Assembly: GCF_014679505.1 (NCBI RefSeq) | Contig: NZ_CP061474.1 | Location: 3,248,001-3,312,000, forward strand | DNA length: 64,000 bases | Direction of reading: 5' to 3' | DNA from: Geobacillus sp. 46C-IIa | GTDB taxonomy: Bacteria; Bacillota; Bacilli; Bacillales; Anoxybacillaceae | Shown here: piece after piece, positions 19,866 to 34,812 of the stretch | How the letters are laid out: each line of letters starts with the position of its first letter | Numbering within the stretch: position 1 is the stretch's first letter | The notes under the pieces: model-generated | Databases searched by the model: none | The model's input: only the letters and a program-made list of their open reading frames with translations | What the model was told of the DNA's origin: nothing | Translations under genes and position numbers: made by a program

Positions 19866-20228
19866 TTACACGAGTTCGATAATGACCATCGGCGCCCCGT
19901 CACCGCGGCGAGGACCAAGTTTCATAATGCGCGTATAGCCGCCTTGGCGATCTTGATAGCGCGGCGCAATGTCGCTGAACAACTTTTGCAGCGCATCTTG
20001 GCCGGTTTCGCTATTGGCGACTTCCTTGCGAATAAACGCCGCTGCTTGGCGGCGGGCATGCAAATCGCCGCGTTTGCCGAGCGTGATCATTTTTTCAATG
20101 ACCGAGCGCAATTCTTTTGCCCGTGCCTCAGTCGTTTCGATGCGTTCGTTGATGATTAAGTCCGTTGCTAAATCGCGAAGCAATGCTTTTCGTTGAGAAG
20201 TCGTGCGTCCTAATTTTCTGTACGACAT
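19866..20228 (-). CDS. rplQ: 50S ribosomal protein L17
   Basis: Large-subunit protein near the exit tunnel. 120 residues, starting [20 protein letters not shown], the family signature, in the short bacterial form. Final gene of the ribosomal super-cluster, 114 bp after rpoA, with a terminator downstream. No anomaly. Confidence 0.98.
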   Translation of the reverse strand: MSYRKLGRTTSQRKALLRDLATDLIINERIETTEARAKELRSVIEKMITLGKRGDLHARRQAAAFIRKEVANSETGQDALQKLFSDIAPRYQDRQGGYTRIMKLGPRRGDGAPMVIIELV

Positions 20229-20342
20229 CGAATGTCCCTCCCTTGTAAAATAATGTGTTCCTCATTGCCGTCATAATCGGTTGACGCCCAACGCGAAATC
20301 TATGCTAACGCGCGTTTCCACCCCGCCGGCGGAGACTGGTGC

Positions 20343-21287
20343 TTAATCGTCTTTACGCAAGCTAAGCCCCAGCTCGGACAGCTTCGCCTTCACTTCTTCA
20401 AGCGATTTGCGGCCGAGATTGCGCACTTTCATCATATCTTCTTCCGTTTTTTGCGTCAGCTCCTGAACGGTGTTGATGCCGGCACGTTTCAAGCAGTTGT
20501 AGGAACGGACAGAAAGATCGAGTTCCTCGATCGTCATTTCGAGCACTTTTTCTTTTTGGTCGTCCTCTTTCTCTACCATGATCTCGGCATTTTGTGCTTC
20601 ATCCGTCAGGCCGACAAAAATGTTCAAGTGCTCGGTTAAAATTTTCGCCCCAAGGGAAATGGCCTCTTTCGGCCCGATGCTTCCGTCGGTCCACACGTCA
20701 ATCGTCAATTTGTCATAGTCTGTCACCTGACCGACCCGCGTGTTCTCGACTTGATAGGAAACTCGGGAGACCGGCGTATAAATGGAGTCGATCGGAATCA
20801 CGCCGATTGGCTGGTCTTCGCGCTTGTTCGCCTCAGCCGGGACATACCCCCGCCCCCGTCTAGCGGTCATGCGCATGCGCAGGCGACCGCCTTCCGCCAG
20901 CGTAGCAATATGAAGGTCCGGGTTTAAAATTTCTACATCGCTGTCGTGAGTAATATCGGCAGCCGTGACAACTCCTTCACCCTGCACATCGATTTCCAAC
21001 GTTTTCTCTTCGTCTGAGTAAATTTTCAACGCTAGCTTTTTAACATTCAAAATGATGGCTGTCACATCCTCGACGACGCCCTCAATCGTTGAAAACTCGT
21101 GCAGTACACCGTCGATTTGCACCGATGTCACAGCCGCACCAGGGAGTGAAGACAATAGGATACGACGTAAGGAGTTCCCTAAGGTTGTACCATATCCACG
21201 CTCAAGCGGTTCGACTACGAATTTGCCGTATTTGGCATCTTCGCTCAGTTCGACCGTTTCAATTTTCGGCTTTTCAATTTCAATCAT
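20343..21287 (-). CDS. rpoA: RNA polymerase alpha subunit
   Basis: Scaffold for RNA polymerase assembly; its C-terminal domain contacts UP elements and activators. Residues 1-230 form the dimerising domain (with [16 protein letters not shown] at 38-53), then a linker, then the alpha-CTD (about 248-305, with [13 protein letters not shown] and [10 protein letters not shown]). Length 314 as in B. subtilis. A sigma-A promoter and a structured 100-nt leader separate it from rpsK, so it can be expressed apart from the rest of the cluster. Confidence 0.98.
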   Translation of the reverse strand: MIEIEKPKIETVELSEDAKYGKFVVEPLERGYGTTLGNSLRRILLSSLPGAAVTSVQIDGVLHEFSTIEGVVEDVTAIILNVKKLALKIYSDEEKTLEIDVQGEGVVTAADITHDSDVEILNPDLHIATLAEGGRLRMRMTARRGRGYVPAEANKREDQPIGVIPIDSIYTPVSRVSYQVENTRVGQVTDYDKLTIDVWTDGSIGPKEAISLGAKILTEHLNIFVGLTDEAQNAEIMVEKEDDQKEKVLEMTIEELDLSVRSYNCLKRAGINTVQELTQKTEEDMMKVRNLGRKSLEEVKAKLSELGLSLRKDD

Positions 21288-21413
21288 CGATTATTATACC
21301 CTCCTTCAAAACGTCGAGACCCCGACCAAACGGTACACGCCTAATAACATTCCCCCATGAATCTATATCTACGCTTGCCGGCGGACGAAGCCGGCTTCCC
21401 TGTCATGGTCTTT

Positions 21414-21442
21414 ATCATATCCCATTATTGACAATGGTTCAA
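21414..21442 (-). promoter_or_regulatory. Internal sigma-A promoter for rpoA-rplQ
   Basis: TTGAAC (21437-21442), 17 nt, TATGAT (21414-21419) on minus, in the 171-bp gap after rpsK. The leader below contains the hairpin GCCGGC-TTCGTCC-GCCGGC (21377-21395). Confidence 0.75.
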
Positions 21443-21458
21443 ATTCTATACAGAGGCG

Positions 21459-21848
21459 TTACACGCGGCGACGTTTTGGCGGACGGCATCCATTGTGCGG
21501 GATTGGAGTGACGTCTTTGATCGCCGTAATTTCCAATCCGGCTGCTTGCAACGCACGGATCGCTGCCTCACGGCCAGCCCCAGGGCCTTTCACGTTCACT
21601 TCGACCGTTTTCATGCCATGTTCCATCGACGCTTTCGCCGCTGCCTCTGCGGCCATTTGCGCTGCAAATGGCGTCGATTTGCGCGAACCTTTGAATCCTA
21701 ATGCGCCAGCGCTCGACCAAGCAATGGCGTTGCCATGAACGTCCGTAATCGTTACGATCGTGTTGTTGAAAGTCGAACGAATATGGGCAATGCCCGTATC
21801 AATATTTTTTCTTACGCGGCGTTTGCGAGTGTTTGTTCTGCGTGCCAT
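21459..21848 (-). CDS. rpsK: 30S ribosomal protein S11
   Basis: Platform protein of the small subunit next to the E site. 129 residues, with the signature INGCRPPK-like ending ([13 protein letters not shown]) and [13 protein letters not shown] in the middle. Position between rpsM and rpoA is universal in Bacillaceae. Start ATG at 21848 with a GGAGG site. Confidence 0.98.
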   Translation of the reverse strand: MARRTNTRKRRVRKNIDTGIAHIRSTFNNTIVTITDVHGNAIAWSSAGALGFKGSRKSTPFAAQMAAEAAAKASMEHGMKTVEVNVKGPGAGREAAIRALQAAGLEITAIKDVTPIPHNGCRPPKRRRV

Positions 21849-21873
21849 TCGTCAAATGACCTCCTTTGCGTGA

Positions 21874-22239
21874 TTATTTTTTCTTGTTCGCTACCGTACG
21901 GCGCGGGCCTTTGCGCGTGCGGGCATTGTTTTTCGTGTTTTGACCGCGAACCGGCAACCCGCGGCGATGACGCAGGCCGCGATAGCAGCCGATTTCCATT
22001 AACCGCTTAATGTTTAACGATACTTCACGGCGCAGATCGCCTTCCACTTTCAAGCGGCCGACGATTTCACGAATGCGGCCAAGCTCCTCTTCCGTTAAAT
22101 CGCGAACGCGTGTATCCTCCGATACGCCTGCTTCTTTTAAGATTTTTTGCGCAGTCGGTTTGCCGATCCCATAAATGTATGTTAACGAAATGACTACTCG
22201 TTTATCGCGCGGAATGTCGACACCTGCAATACGTGCCAT
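21874..22239 (-). CDS. rpsM: 30S ribosomal protein S13
   Basis: Head protein that contacts P-site tRNA and bridges to the large subunit. 121 residues from [14 protein letters not shown] to the basic tail [15 protein letters not shown] set the start at 22239 because GGAGGTG lies 6 nt upstream; a frame-extending codon three upstream is not supported. Follows rpmJ closely. Confidence 0.98.
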   Translation of the reverse strand: MARIAGVDIPRDKRVVISLTYIYGIGKPTAQKILKEAGVSEDTRVRDLTEEELGRIREIVGRLKVEGDLRREVSLNIKRLMEIGCYRGLRHRRGLPVRGQNTKNNARTRKGPRRTVANKKK

Positions 22240-22259
22240 ATTGTACACCTCCTTGGAAA

Positions 22260-22626
<367 letters not shown>

Positions 22627-22706
22627 CGAGCGGCTCTCCCTCCTTCGAATGAGTAACATTGTGTTACGCAAAACCGAACGGACATAAGGCGGGCGATATC
22701 TACATC

Positions 22707-22741
22707 AGCTCCTCATGGCCGTTGCCACGGCACTCGGAGCT
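22707..22741 (-). promoter_or_regulatory. Hairpin between map and infA
   Basis: On minus AGCTCC/GGAGCT closes an internal loop and an inner GCCGT-GGCA-ACGGC stem. It begins 1 nt after the map stop codon. No T-tail follows, so it is not a simple terminator; possible RNA processing or regulatory structure for infA. Confidence 0.5.
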
Positions 22742-22742
22742 G

Positions 22743-25474
<2,732 letters not shown>

Positions 25475-25475
<1 letters not shown>

Positions 25476-25915
25476 TAAATCACCTCAGTTTTACCGCCAG
25501 CCGCCTCAATGGCTTCTTTCGCCGATGCCGAGAACTTATGCGCTTTGACCGTTAACTTTTTCTCGATTTGGCCTTTGCCTAAAATTTTCACGCCCGACTT
25601 CAGCTTGCTGATCACACCTGTTTCAAGCAGCAATTCCGGTGTAACTTCCGTGCCGTCTTCAAAAATGTTCAGTTTATCTAAGTTGACTACCGCGTATTCT
25701 TTTCGGTTGATGTTCGTGAACCCGCGTTTCGGCAGGCGGCGGAACAAAGGCGTTTGGCCCCCTTCAAAACCAAGGCGAACCCCTCCGCCGGAGCGGGCTT
25801 TTTGACCTTTATGGCCGCGGCCAGACGTTTTGCCGTTGCCCGAACCGATCCCGCGGCCGACACGGACAGCTTTCTTCCGGGAACCCGGCGCTGGTTGCAA
25901 TTCATGAAGTTTCAT
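25475..25915 (-). CDS. rplO: 50S ribosomal protein L15
   Basis: 146-residue 23S-binding protein. N-terminal half is very basic and Gly-rich ([21 protein letters not shown]), followed by a compact C-terminal domain ending [12 protein letters not shown]. Overlaps secY by one base. Confidence 0.98.
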
Positions 25916-25941
25916 GGCGAAGCACCTCCTTATGATCCCAT

Positions 25942-26130
25942 TTATTCTTCGATTTCTTTTACTTTCACAAGGTGAGCGACTTTATTAATCATCCCACGGA
26001 TGGCAGGATTGTCATTATGAACGACCGTTTGATGCATTTTCCGCAAGCCGAGTGTCTTTACGGTAATGCGTTGGTCTTCCGGACGGCCAATCACGCTGCG
26101 CGTGAGGGTAATCGCCAATTTTTTTGCCAT
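25942..26130 (-). CDS. rpmD: 50S ribosomal protein L30
   Basis: 62-residue protein beginning [20 protein letters not shown]; the first crystal structure of this family came from B. stearothermophilus. Position between rpsE and rplO is standard. ATG at 26130. Confidence 0.98.
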   Translation of the reverse strand: MAKKLAITLTRSVIGRPEDQRITVKTLGLRKMHQTVVHNDNPAIRGMINKVAHLVKVKEIEE

Positions 26131-26143
26131 GATCGTTCCCTCC

Positions 26144-26644
26144 TTATCCTAACAGTTCCTCGACTGTTTTGCCGCGCAATTTTGCTACGTCTTCGGCGCG
26201 TTTTAATTGCTTTAATCCATCGAACGTTGCGCGCACCATGTTGATTGGCGTGTTCGAACCGATCGATTTCGACAAAATGTCGCTGATGCCCGCCAGCTCC
26301 AATACCGCGCGAGCCGGACCACCGGCGATAACCCCGGTACCTTCGGAAGCCGGTTTTAAAATGATTTCCCCAGCACCAAAATGGCCGACCACTTCATGCG
26401 GAATCGTCGTGCCAACGATCGGCACTTCCATTAAGTTTTTCTTCGCATCTTCAATCGCCTTGCGGATCGCTTCCGGAACTTCTTGCGCTTTCCCTGTGCC
26501 AAATCCGACATGGCCGTTCTTATCGCCGACGACGACTAAAGCCGAAAAGCGCAGGCGACGTCCGCCTTTCACGACTTTTGCTACACGGTTTACCGCGACT
26601 ACACGCTCTTCCAATTCAAGTTTGTTTGGATCGATACGACGCAT
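26144..26644 (-). CDS. rpsE: 30S ribosomal protein S5
   Basis: Decoding-fidelity protein (ram site), 166 residues. The double-stranded RNA-binding fold shows [20 protein letters not shown], and the [15 protein letters not shown] segment is conserved. The beta-loop has V-V-K-G-G-R with no spectinomycin-type change obvious. Between rplR and rpmD. Confidence 0.98.
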   Translation of the reverse strand: MRRIDPNKLELEERVVAVNRVAKVVKGGRRLRFSALVVVGDKNGHVGFGTGKAQEVPEAIRKAIEDAKKNLMEVPIVGTTIPHEVVGHFGAGEIILKPASEGTGVIAGGPARAVLELAGISDILSKSIGSNTPINMVRATFDGLKQLKRAEDVAKLRGKTVEELLG

Positions 26645-26661
26645 CGTTGTCCCTCCTTTAA

Positions 26662-27024
26662 TTAGAATTCCAAGCCGACTTCGCGGGCGGCATCCGCTAA
26701 TGCTTTAACCCGTCCATGATACAAATACCCGCCACGGTCGAACACGACTTGTTTAATGCCTTTTTCTAACGCCCGTTTGGCGACAAGCTCGCCGACTTTT
26801 TTCGCCGCATCAATGTTGTTTGTCGAATCTAAGCCGAACTCTTTATCCAATGTTGAGGCGCTGACAATCGTTGCCGATTTCGTATCGTCGATAATTTGCG
26901 CGTAAATATGTTTGTTCGAACGGAACACGCTCAACCGCGGACGTTCAGCCGTGCCGACGATTTTTTTGCGGATGCGCGCGTGTCTTTTTTTACGGACCGC
27001 GTTTCGGTCAACTTTCGTGATCAT
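26662..27024 (-). CDS. rplR: 50S ribosomal protein L18
   Basis: 5S rRNA-binding protein, 120 residues, beginning [19 protein letters not shown] with a basic arm, then [18 protein letters not shown] and ending [10 protein letters not shown]. With L5 it anchors 5S rRNA in the central protuberance. Confidence 0.98.
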   Translation of the reverse strand: MITKVDRNAVRKKRHARIRKKIVGTAERPRLSVFRSNKHIYAQIIDDTKSATIVSASTLDKEFGLDSTNNIDAAKKVGELVAKRALEKGIKQVVFDRGGYLYHGRVKALADAAREVGLEF

Positions 27025-27057
27025 CGAATGTCACTCCTTTCGCTTCGCTATGCCGCG

Positions 27058-27594
27058 TTATTTACCAGTTTTGCCTTCTTTTAAGCGCACAAGTTCGCCT
27101 TCGTAGCGAATGCCTTTGCCTTTATACGGCTCCGGCGGACGTACGGCGCGAATGTTGGCTGCCAGTTCGCCGACGCGTTGCTTGTCTGCCCCTTTGACGA
27201 TGATTTTCGTCGCTGCAGGCACTTCAATTTCGAGCCCCTCTTCCGGTTCAATTTCTACCGGGTGGGAGTAACCGACGCTTAATACAAGTTTTTTCCCTTG
27301 TTTCGATGCACGGTATCCGACACCGACGAGCTCAAGTGCTTTTTCATAGCCTTTCGAAACGCCTTCGACCATGTTAGCGAGCAAGCTGCGCGTCGTGCCA
27401 TGGAGCGCGCGATGTTGCTTCTCATCGCTTGGGCGTGTAACGGTGATCACATTGTCTTCAACGTTGATCGTAATATCCGGGTGGAACGTGCGGGTTAATT
27501 CCCCTTTCGGCCCTTTGACCGTAACCGTATTGCCGTTCACCGTGACAGTGACACCGGCAGGAATTTCAATTGGTTTTTTGCCGACACGTGACAT
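27058..27594 (-). CDS. rplF: 50S ribosomal protein L6
   Basis: 178 residues in two similar RNA-binding domains, ending with the signature [14 protein letters not shown]. Start at [12 protein letters not shown] (27594) preceded by GGAGGTG; the frame continues upstream into rpsH without a site. The rpsH stop is at 27627, 32 bp before. Confidence 0.98.
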   Translation of the reverse strand: MSRVGKKPIEIPAGVTVTVNGNTVTVKGPKGELTRTFHPDITINVEDNVITVTRPSDEKQHRALHGTTRSLLANMVEGVSKGYEKALELVGVGYRASKQGKKLVLSVGYSHPVEIEPEEGLEIEVPAATKIIVKGADKQRVGELAANIRAVRPPEPYKGKGIRYEGELVRLKEGKTGK

Positions 27595-27626
27595 GTCAAA
27601 AACACCTCCATTCTTGAGCGAATAAA

Positions 27627-28025
27627 TTACCAAACGTAGGCGATTACTTCGCCGCCCGTGCCTTTTTGACGAGCTTCTTTATCCGTTAAAATGCCTTGCG
27701 ACGTCGAGAGAATGGCGATCCCTAAGCCGTTTAAGACGCGCGGCACTTCGTGGGCTTTGACGTACACGCGCAGCCCCGGTTTGCTGATGCGTTTCAGCCC
27801 GGTAATGACGCGTTCGTTGTTCGGACCGTATTTCAAGAAAATGCGGAGAATCCCTTGTTTGTTGTCTTCGATATATTCCACATCACGAATAAACCCTTCG
27901 CGCTTTAAAATCTCGGCGATTTCCCGCTTGATTTTCGAAGCCGGGACTTCGAGTTTTTCGTGACGCACCATGTTCGCATTGCGGATGCGAGTCAGCATAT
28001 CAGCAATTGGATCTGTCATCACCAT
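27627..28025 (-). CDS. rpsH: 30S ribosomal protein S8
   Basis: 132-residue primary 16S-binding protein, beginning [17 protein letters not shown] and ending [10 protein letters not shown]. In enterobacteria S8 represses the spc operon; I see no equivalent site I can support here. Between rpsN and rplF. Confidence 0.98.
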   Translation of the reverse strand: MVMTDPIADMLTRIRNANMVRHEKLEVPASKIKREIAEILKREGFIRDVEYIEDNKQGILRIFLKYGPNNERVITGLKRISKPGLRVYVKAHEVPRVLNGLGIAILSTSQGILTDKEARQKGTGGEVIAYVW

Positions 28026-28058
28026 TTTGTTTTACCTCCTTCCCAATCAATGGGTTGA

Positions 28059-28244
28059 TTACCAGCTGGCTTTTTTAATGCCTGGAAGTTGACCTTTATA
28101 TGCGAGTTCACGGAAACAAATACGGCAAAGTTTAAATTTGCGGTAAACCGAATGCGGGCGGCCGCAGCGCTCGCAGCGGGTGTACGCTCTCACTTTAAAC
28201 TTTGGCGTCCGTTTTTGTTTCGCGATCATCGATTTTTTAGCCAC
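28059..28244 (-). CDS. rpsN: 30S ribosomal protein S14, zinc-binding type (S14p/Z)
   Basis: 61-residue short form with two CxxC pairs (CERC at 24-27 and CRIC at 40-43) that bind zinc. This is the main S14; the zinc-free paralogue, if any, is not in this window. Between rplE and rpsH. Confidence 0.98.
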   Translation of the reverse strand: MAKKSMIAKQKRTPKFKVRAYTRCERCGRPHSVYRKFKLCRICFRELAYKGQLPGIKKASW

Positions 28245-28273
28245 GATTTCGCCTCCCTTGTGTTATGGGATCA

Positions 28274-28834
<561 letters not shown>

Positions 28835-28840
28835 TCACGG

Positions 28841-29152
28841 TTATTTATCTAAAATCTCTCCGGATTTTTTCGCATAGCGCACTTTTTTGCCGTCGACAAT
28901 TTTGTAGCCGATACGCGTCGGCGCACCTGTTTTCGGATCTAACGGCATCACTTTGGAAACGTGGATCGGCGCTTCTTTTTCAATAATGCCGCCTTGCGGA
29001 TTTGCTTGCGACGGTTTCGCGTGCTTTTTCACGATGTTGACACCTTCAACGATGACGCGGTTTTTCTTCGGAAATGCCGCTAGGATGACGCCTTGTTTGC
29101 CTTTGTCTTTGCCGGAGATTACTTGCACTTTATCACCTTTTTTTACATGCAT
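28841..29152 (-). CDS. rplX: 50S ribosomal protein L24
   Basis: Assembly-initiator protein near the tunnel exit. 103 residues with an N-terminal KOW motif ([20 protein letters not shown], 4-23). Between rplN and rplE. Confidence 0.98.
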   Translation of the reverse strand: MHVKKGDKVQVISGKDKGKQGVILAAFPKKNRVIVEGVNIVKKHAKPSQANPQGGIIEKEAPIHVSKVMPLDPKTGAPTRIGYKIVDGKKVRYAKKSGEILDK

Positions 29153-29188
29153 CGCATTCGCACCTCCTTGAAACGTGATTCCGTTCCA

Positions 29189-29557
29189 TTAAATAACTTC
29201 CGGAGCTAAAGAAATGATTTTCATGAAGTCTTTATCGCGCAATTCGCGGGCAACCGGCCCAAAAATACGCGTGCCGCGCGGGCTTTTGTCATCACGAATA
29301 ATGACGCAGGCGTTTTCGTCAAAACGGATGTACGAACCATCTGGACGGCGTACCCCGCGCTTCGTGCGGACGACAACCGCTTTAACGACTTGACCTTTTT
29401 TAACAACGCCACCTGGCGTCGCATCTTTAACCGTAGCTACAACGACATCGCCGATGTTCGCGTAGCGGCGGCCCGAACCTCCGAGCACTTTAATGACAAG
29501 CACTTCGCGTGCGCCAGAGTTATCAGCTACTTTTAAGCGAGATTCTTGTTGAATCAT
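29189..29557 (-). CDS. rplN: 50S ribosomal protein L14
   Basis: 122-residue beta-barrel protein at the subunit interface, starting [19 protein letters not shown]. Contains the signature [20 protein letters not shown]. No anomaly. Confidence 0.98.
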
Positions 29558-29606
29558 CGACGAAACCTCCTTTCGGAATTATCTCCCCGAACTAAATGAA
29601 GAACGA

Positions 29607-29870
29607 TTACAGAACAACTGCCTTTTCGACGACTTCTACTAAGCGGAAGCGTTTCGTTGCCGACAGCGGGCGAGTTTCCATAATTTTTACGATGTCGCCG
29701 ACTTTCGCAACGTTATGTTCATCGTGTGCTTTATATTTTTTCGAGTATTTCACGCGTTTGCCGTATAACGGATGTTTTTTGTACGTTTCAACTAAAACGG
29801 TAATCGTTTTGTCCATTTTGTCCGATACGACCCGTCCGACGTACACTTTGCGTTGATTGCGTTCGCTCAT
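29607..29870 (-). CDS. rpsQ: 30S ribosomal protein S17
   Basis: 87-residue OB-fold 16S-binding protein, [20 protein letters not shown] onward, with [20 protein letters not shown]. Between rpmC and rplN. Confidence 0.98.
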   Translation of the reverse strand: MSERNQRKVYVGRVVSDKMDKTITVLVETYKKHPLYGKRVKYSKKYKAHDEHNVAKVGDIVKIMETRPLSATKRFRLVEVVEKAVVL

Positions 29871-29892
29871 TCCGCAAACCTCCTCTCAAACA

Positions 29893-30093
29893 TTATTTAT
29901 TGGCAGCGAGCTCTCGTTCGCGAATGATCGTTTTCATACGGGCGATGTCTTTGCGCACTTGGCGGATGCGCGCCGTGTTTTCCAGTTGGCCTGTCGCCAG
30001 CTGGAAGCGAAGGTTGAATAATTCTTCCTTCAACGTTTGAATTTTTTGCTCGATTTCGGCAGTGGTCAAATCACGGATTTCTTTCGCTTTCAT
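29893..30093 (-). CDS. rpmC: 50S ribosomal protein L29
   Basis: 66-residue helical hairpin at the tunnel exit near the SRP and trigger-factor dock. Starts [19 protein letters not shown]; signature [20 protein letters not shown]. Its ATG overlaps the rplP stop by one base (TAATG). Confidence 0.98.
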   Translation of the reverse strand: MKAKEIRDLTTAEIEQKIQTLKEELFNLRFQLATGQLENTARIRQVRKDIARMKTIIRERELAANK

Positions 30094-30518
30094 TACGCTT
30101 CACCACCAGTTTCTTCACGTTTTACGAATTTGCATTTGATCGGAAGCTTGTGAGAAGCCAAACGCAATGCTTCACGTGCCACTTCCTCGGAAACACCGCC
30201 CACTTCAAACATGACTTTGCCCGGTTTGACAACAGCAACCCATCCTTCCGGCGCCCCTTTACCGGAACCCATCCGCACTTCAAGCGGCTTAGCTGTATAC
30301 GGTTTGGATGGGAAAATGCGAATCCATACTTTCCCGCCCCGTCTCATGTAACGGGTCATCGCCCGGCGGGCTGCTTCGATTTGTCGGTTTGTAATCCAAG
30401 CTGATTCTAATGCTTGCAAGCCGAATTCACCGAAATGAACTTCCGTACCGCCTTTCGCGCGGCCTTTCATCCGTCCGCGATGTTCACGGCGATATTTGAC
30501 GCGTTTTGGCATTAACAT
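30093..30518 (-). CDS. rplP: 50S ribosomal protein L16
   Basis: 141-residue protein near the A-site tRNA elbow; target of evernimicin-type resistance changes. Contains [19 protein letters not shown]. Starts [17 protein letters not shown] at 30518, three bases after the rpsC stop region. Slightly shorter at the C-terminus than B. subtilis L16. Confidence 0.98.
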   Translation of the reverse strand: MLMPKRVKYRREHRGRMKGRAKGGTEVHFGEFGLQALESAWITNRQIEAARRAMTRYMRRGGKVWIRIFPSKPYTAKPLEVRMGSGKGAPEGWVAVVKPGKVMFEVGGVSEEVAREALRLASHKLPIKCKFVKREETGGEA

Positions 30519-30520
30519 GA

Positions 30521-31177
30521 TTATTTTCCTCCTTCCTCAGCTTTTTTCTTTGTCGGAAGGACTTCCCCACGATAAATCCATACTTTGACGCCGATTTTTC
30601 CGTACGTGGTATCCGCTTCTGCCGTTGCATAGTCGATGTCAGCGCGCAACGTATGGAGTGGAACTGTCCCCTCGCTGTAATGTTCCGAACGAGCGATATC
30701 GGCACCGCCTAAACGGCCGGAAACCATCGTTTTAATCCCTTTTGCCCCAGCGCGCATCGCCCGTTGAATGGCTTGTTTTTGCGCCCGGCGGAACGAAACG
30801 CGGTTTTCCAACTGGCGAGCGATATTTTCAGCAACGAGTTTCGCGTCCAAATCCGGCTTTTTAATTTCGACGATGTTAATATGGACACGTTTGCCAGTCA
30901 ATTGCGCGAGCGCTTTGCGGAGCGCTTCAACTTCCGAACCGCCTTTCCCGATGACCATGCCCGGTTTGGCTGTATGGATCGTTACGTTGACGCGGTTGGC
31001 TGCACGTTCAATCTCCACGCGGGAGACGGCCGCGTCTTGCAGGCGTTTGTTAATGTATTCGCGGACTTTTAAGTCCTCGTGCAACAGATCTGCATAGTCT
31101 TTTTCCGCATACCATCTCGATTCCCAGTCACGAATGATGCCGATGCGCAGACCGATCGGGTTGACCTTTTGACCCAC
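30521..31177 (-). CDS. rpsC: 30S ribosomal protein S3
   Basis: 218 residues. KH domain with the GKGG loop ([16 protein letters not shown]) and C-terminal S3 domain ([20 protein letters not shown]). Lines the mRNA entry tunnel and has helicase activity with S4. Starts [18 protein letters not shown] at 31177, 3 bp after rplV. Confidence 0.98.
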   Translation of the reverse strand: MGQKVNPIGLRIGIIRDWESRWYAEKDYADLLHEDLKVREYINKRLQDAAVSRVEIERAANRVNVTIHTAKPGMVIGKGGSEVEALRKALAQLTGKRVHINIVEIKKPDLDAKLVAENIARQLENRVSFRRAQKQAIQRAMRAGAKGIKTMVSGRLGGADIARSEHYSEGTVPLHTLRADIDYATAEADTTYGKIGVKVWIYRGEVLPTKKKAEEGGK

Positions 31178-31180
31178 GGA

Positions 31181-31522
31181 TTATCCCTCCTTCTTTTCTG
31201 AAACGACGATTGTAATGTGGCTTGTGCGTTTATTAATGGCGCTTGCCCGTCCCATCGCGCGCGGACGGAAACGTTTCAGCGTCGGGCCTTCGTCTACGTA
31301 CGCTTGAGAAACAACTAAGTTGTTGATGTCCATGTCATAGTTATGTTCAGCGTTGGCAACAGCCGATTTCAACACTTTCTCGATGATCGGGGAAGCGGCT
31401 TTCGGCGTGTGACGCAAAATGGCGAACGCTTCACCGACTTCTTTCCCGCGGATCAAATCAATGACTAAGCGCGCTTTACGAGGAGCGATGCGAACGGTTC
31501 TCGCAACAGCTTTAGCTTGCAT
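31181..31522 (-). CDS. rplV: 50S ribosomal protein L22
   Basis: 113 residues; its beta-hairpin lines the nascent peptide tunnel (macrolide site). Contains [21 protein letters not shown]. No tunnel-loop deletion visible. Between rpsS and rpsC. Confidence 0.98.
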   Translation of the reverse strand: MQAKAVARTVRIAPRKARLVIDLIRGKEVGEAFAILRHTPKAASPIIEKVLKSAVANAEHNYDMDINNLVVSQAYVDEGPTLKRFRPRAMGRASAINKRTSHITIVVSEKKEG

Positions 31523-31540
31523 ATTCAGAACCTCCTCTCA

Positions 31541-31819
31541 TTACCGTTTTGTTTTCTTGTCATCGCCGGCATGGCCGCGGAACGTGCGCGTCGGCGCAAA
31601 TTCACCAAGTTTATGTCCGACCATGTCCTCTGTAATGTAGACCGGTACATGTTTGCGGCCGTCATATACGGCGATCGTATGGCCGACAAACTGCGGGAAG
31701 ATCGTCGAACGGCGAGACCATGTTTTGATCACTTGTTTTTGCCCAGTTTCATTGAGCTTTTCAATTTTTTTCATCAAATGTTCATCGCAAAATGGACCTT
31801 TTTTCAAGCTGCGACCCAT
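31541..31819 (-). CDS. rpsS: 30S ribosomal protein S19
   Basis: 92-residue head protein that pairs with S13. Starts [20 protein letters not shown] and contains [23 protein letters not shown] at 31819. Confidence 0.98.
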   Translation of the reverse strand: MGRSLKKGPFCDEHLMKKIEKLNETGQKQVIKTWSRRSTIFPQFVGHTIAVYDGRKHVPVYITEDMVGHKLGEFAPTRTFRGHAGDDKKTKR

Positions 31820-31852
31820 AAGTGAACCTCCCTTCTTAATTGCGCTCGTTCA

Positions 31853-32683
31853 TTACTTCTTGCGGCGACGGACGATGAATTTATCCGATTTGTTTTTCTT
31901 TTTGCGCGTTTTGTATCCGAGCGTCGGTTTGCCCCATGGCGTCATCGGCGATTTGCGTCCGATCGGTGCTTTCCCTTCACCACCACCGTGCGGGTGATCA
32001 ACCGGGTTCATAACCGAACCGCGAACTGTCGGGCGGATGCCTAACCAGCGAGCGCGCCCTGCTTTCCCGATGTTGACAAGTTCGTGTTGCTCGTTGCCTA
32101 CTTCACCGACTGTGGCACGGCATTTGCCTAAAATCATGCGCACTTCGCCAGAAGCTAAACGAATGATAACGTATTTACCCTCTTTCCCGAGCACTTGCGC
32201 CGATGTGCCGGCTGCACGCACCAATTGACCGCCACGGCCTGGTTTCAGCTCGATGTTGTGGACGAGCGTACCGACCGGAATGTTCTCAAGCGGCAGCGCA
32301 TTGCCAACTTTAATGTCTGCGTCCGGGCCAGACATGATTTCCATGCCGACTTTTAAGTTTTTCGGCGCGAGAATGTAGCGTTTCTCGCCGTCAGCATAGT
32401 TGATGAGTGCGATATTCGCCGAACGGTTCGGATCGTATTCGATCGTAGCAACGCGTCCAGGAATTCCGTCTTTGTCACGTTTAAAATCGATAATCCGGTA
32501 TTGGCGCTTATGGCCACCGCCTTGATGGCGAACCGTGATTTTCCCTTGGTTGTTGCGGCCCGCTTTTTTCTTCAACGGGGCAAGCAGCGATTTTTCCGGC
32601 TGATCTGTCGTAATTTCCGAGAAATCAAGCACCGTCATGCCGCGACGGCCGTTCGATGTCGGTTTATACTTTTTAATCGCCAT
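31853..32683 (-). CDS. rplB: 50S ribosomal protein L2
   Basis: 276-residue protein essential for subunit joining and the peptidyl-transferase centre. The catalytic-region histidine is in the signature [19 protein letters not shown]. Starts [19 protein letters not shown]. Between rplW and rpsS. Confidence 0.98.
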   Translation of the reverse strand: MAIKKYKPTSNGRRGMTVLDFSEITTDQPEKSLLAPLKKKAGRNNQGKITVRHQGGGHKRQYRIIDFKRDKDGIPGRVATIEYDPNRSANIALINYADGEKRYILAPKNLKVGMEIMSGPDADIKVGNALPLENIPVGTLVHNIELKPGRGGQLVRAAGTSAQVLGKEGKYVIIRLASGEVRMILGKCRATVGEVGNEQHELVNIGKAGRARWLGIRPTVRGSVMNPVDHPHGGGEGKAPIGRKSPMTPWGKPTLGYKTRKKKNKSDKFIVRRRKK

Positions 32684-32710
32684 CGGTATGTCCCTCCTTC
32701 GTCATGAATA

Positions 32711-32998
32711 TTACACTTCGAACAGTTCGATTTCTTTGCTGTCCGGCGTCAGCGTTACGATCGCTTTGCGGCGGCGGTTCGTGTAGCCGCTGTAACGGCC
32801 GACGCGTTTAAATTTCCCTTTATAGTTCATAATGTTGACTTTTTCAACTTTGACGCCAAAGATTTTCTCAACAGCGTCTTTCACTTCCGTTTTGTTCGCT
32901 TTGACGTCAACTTCAAACGTATATTTCCGTTGCCCGACCAAGTTCATCGTATTTTCCGTGATGATGGGGCGCTTAATAATGTCGCGAAGGTCTTTCAT
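32711..32998 (-). CDS. rplW: 50S ribosomal protein L23
   Basis: 95-residue tunnel-exit protein that docks trigger factor and SRP. Starts [20 protein letters not shown]. Its ATG overlaps the rplD stop by one base. Confidence 0.98.
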   Translation of the reverse strand: MKDLRDIIKRPIITENTMNLVGQRKYTFEVDVKANKTEVKDAVEKIFGVKVEKVNIMNYKGKFKRVGRYSGYTNRRRKAIVTLTPDSKEIELFEV

Positions 32999-33621
32999 TA
33001 TGCAAGCACCTCCTCTACTTTCTCCACGGCCGCCTTCGTAATGACGAGCTTGTCATGGTTTAACACGTCAAGCACGTTGATGCCGTTGGCAGAAACGACT
33101 TTGACGCCCGGGATGTTGCGCGCCGACAAATAAACGTTTTCGTTCAGTTCGTCGGTCACAATGAGCGCCTTCCGGTCAACCGCGAGGTTATTTAAAATTT
33201 TTACCATTTCTTTCGTTTTCGGTGCTTCAAGCGACAGTTGGTCCAATACAACAATTTCGTTTTCCAGCACTTTCGAGGACAGTGCCGATTTAATGGCTAA
33301 ACGGCGAACTTTTTTCGGCAGTTTGTAGCTGTAGTCGCGCGGAACCGGACCAAAGACCGTACCGCCGCCGCGCCATTGCGGAGCGCGAATCGAACCTTGA
33401 CGGGCGCGTCCAGTCCCTTTTTGACGCCATGGTTTGCGGCCGCCGCCGCTCACTTCAGCGCGATTTTTCGTTTTGTGTGTTCCTTGGCGCATCGAGGCGC
33501 GTTGCATAATGACTGCTTCGAACAATACGTGTTTATTCGGTTCAATCCCAAAAACGGCATCGTTTAATTCGATTTCTCCGATCGTCTGACCGTTTTGGTT
33601 ATATAATGCTACTTTTGGCAT
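32998..33621 (-). CDS. rplD: 50S ribosomal protein L4
   Basis: 207 residues with a long tunnel-lining loop (about 45-100, very basic: [19 protein letters not shown]). In E. coli L4 represses the S10 operon through the leader; a similar site is not known in Bacillus and I cannot show one. Between rplC and rplW. Confidence 0.98.
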   Translation of the reverse strand: MPKVALYNQNGQTIGEIELNDAVFGIEPNKHVLFEAVIMQRASMRQGTHKTKNRAEVSGGGRKPWRQKGTGRARQGSIRAPQWRGGGTVFGPVPRDYSYKLPKKVRRLAIKSALSSKVLENEIVVLDQLSLEAPKTKEMVKILNNLAVDRKALIVTDELNENVYLSARNIPGVKVVSANGINVLDVLNHDKLVITKAAVEKVEEVLA

Positions 33622-33650
33622 TACGTAGTTCCTCCTTTCTTGGCCAAGTG

Positions 33651-34286
33651 TTATTTCGCCTTCGCTTTAACGGCGCTTTTCACGATGACTAACCCTTTTC
33701 TCGGGCCTGGTACGTTGCCTTTAATGAGCAACAAGTTGCGTTCTGGATCAACTTTGACAATTTTCAAGTTTTGGATCGTGACCCGCTCACCGCCTGTGCG
33801 GCCTGGCAAGTTTTTCGTTTTAAATACGCGGTTCGGCGCGATCGCCCCCATCGAACCTGGACGACGATGGTAACGGGAACCGTGAGCCATTGGTCCGCGC
33901 GATTGGCCGTGACGTTTAATAACACCTTGGAAGCCTTTCCCTTTGGAAATGCCCGTGACATCGACGATGTCGCCTTCACTAAAAATGTCAACTTTTACTT
34001 CTTGGCCAACTTCATATTCATCCACGTTGGCGCCACGGATTTCACGAATGAAGCGCTTAGGTGCCGTGTTTGCTTTGGCAGCATGGCCGATTTGCGGTTT
34101 GTTGGCGCGTTTTACGCTTACATCTTCAAAACCTAATTGAATCGCTTCGTAACCGTCGTTTTCGATCGTTTTCTTTTGCAGCACGACGTTCGGCGTCGCT
34201 TCGATGACGGTTACCGGAATCAAATCGCCGTTTTCCGCAAATACTTGCGTCATACCGATTTTTCTTCCTAAGATTCCTTTCGTCAT
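33651..34286 (-). CDS. rplC: 50S ribosomal protein L3
   Basis: 211 residues; its extension reaches the peptidyl-transferase centre. Starts [20 protein letters not shown] and contains [21 protein letters not shown]. Second gene of the S10 operon. Confidence 0.98.
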   Translation of the reverse strand: MTKGILGRKIGMTQVFAENGDLIPVTVIEATPNVVLQKKTIENDGYEAIQLGFEDVSVKRANKPQIGHAAKANTAPKRFIREIRGANVDEYEVGQEVKVDIFSEGDIVDVTGISKGKGFQGVIKRHGQSRGPMAHGSRYHRRPGSMGAIAPNRVFKTKNLPGRTGGERVTIQNLKIVKVDPERNLLLIKGNVPGPRKGLVIVKSAVKAKAK

Positions 34287-34311
34287 TTGTCACACCTCCT
34301 AGTCGACTAGA

Positions 34312-34725
<414 letters not shown>

Positions 34726-34753
34726 TCATCGCAGTCAAAGACCAACATTTGAT

Positions 34754-34782
34754 ATTATACTCGTATGTAAGCGAGATTGCAA
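34754..34782 (-). promoter_or_regulatory. S10 operon promoter P2
   Basis: TTGCAA (34777-34782), 17 nt, TATAAT (34754-34759) on minus, about 135 bp before rpsJ. Confidence 0.88.
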
Positions 34783-34812
34783 GTCATTTCTTCGCTTTTC
34801 CCACACTTCTTC

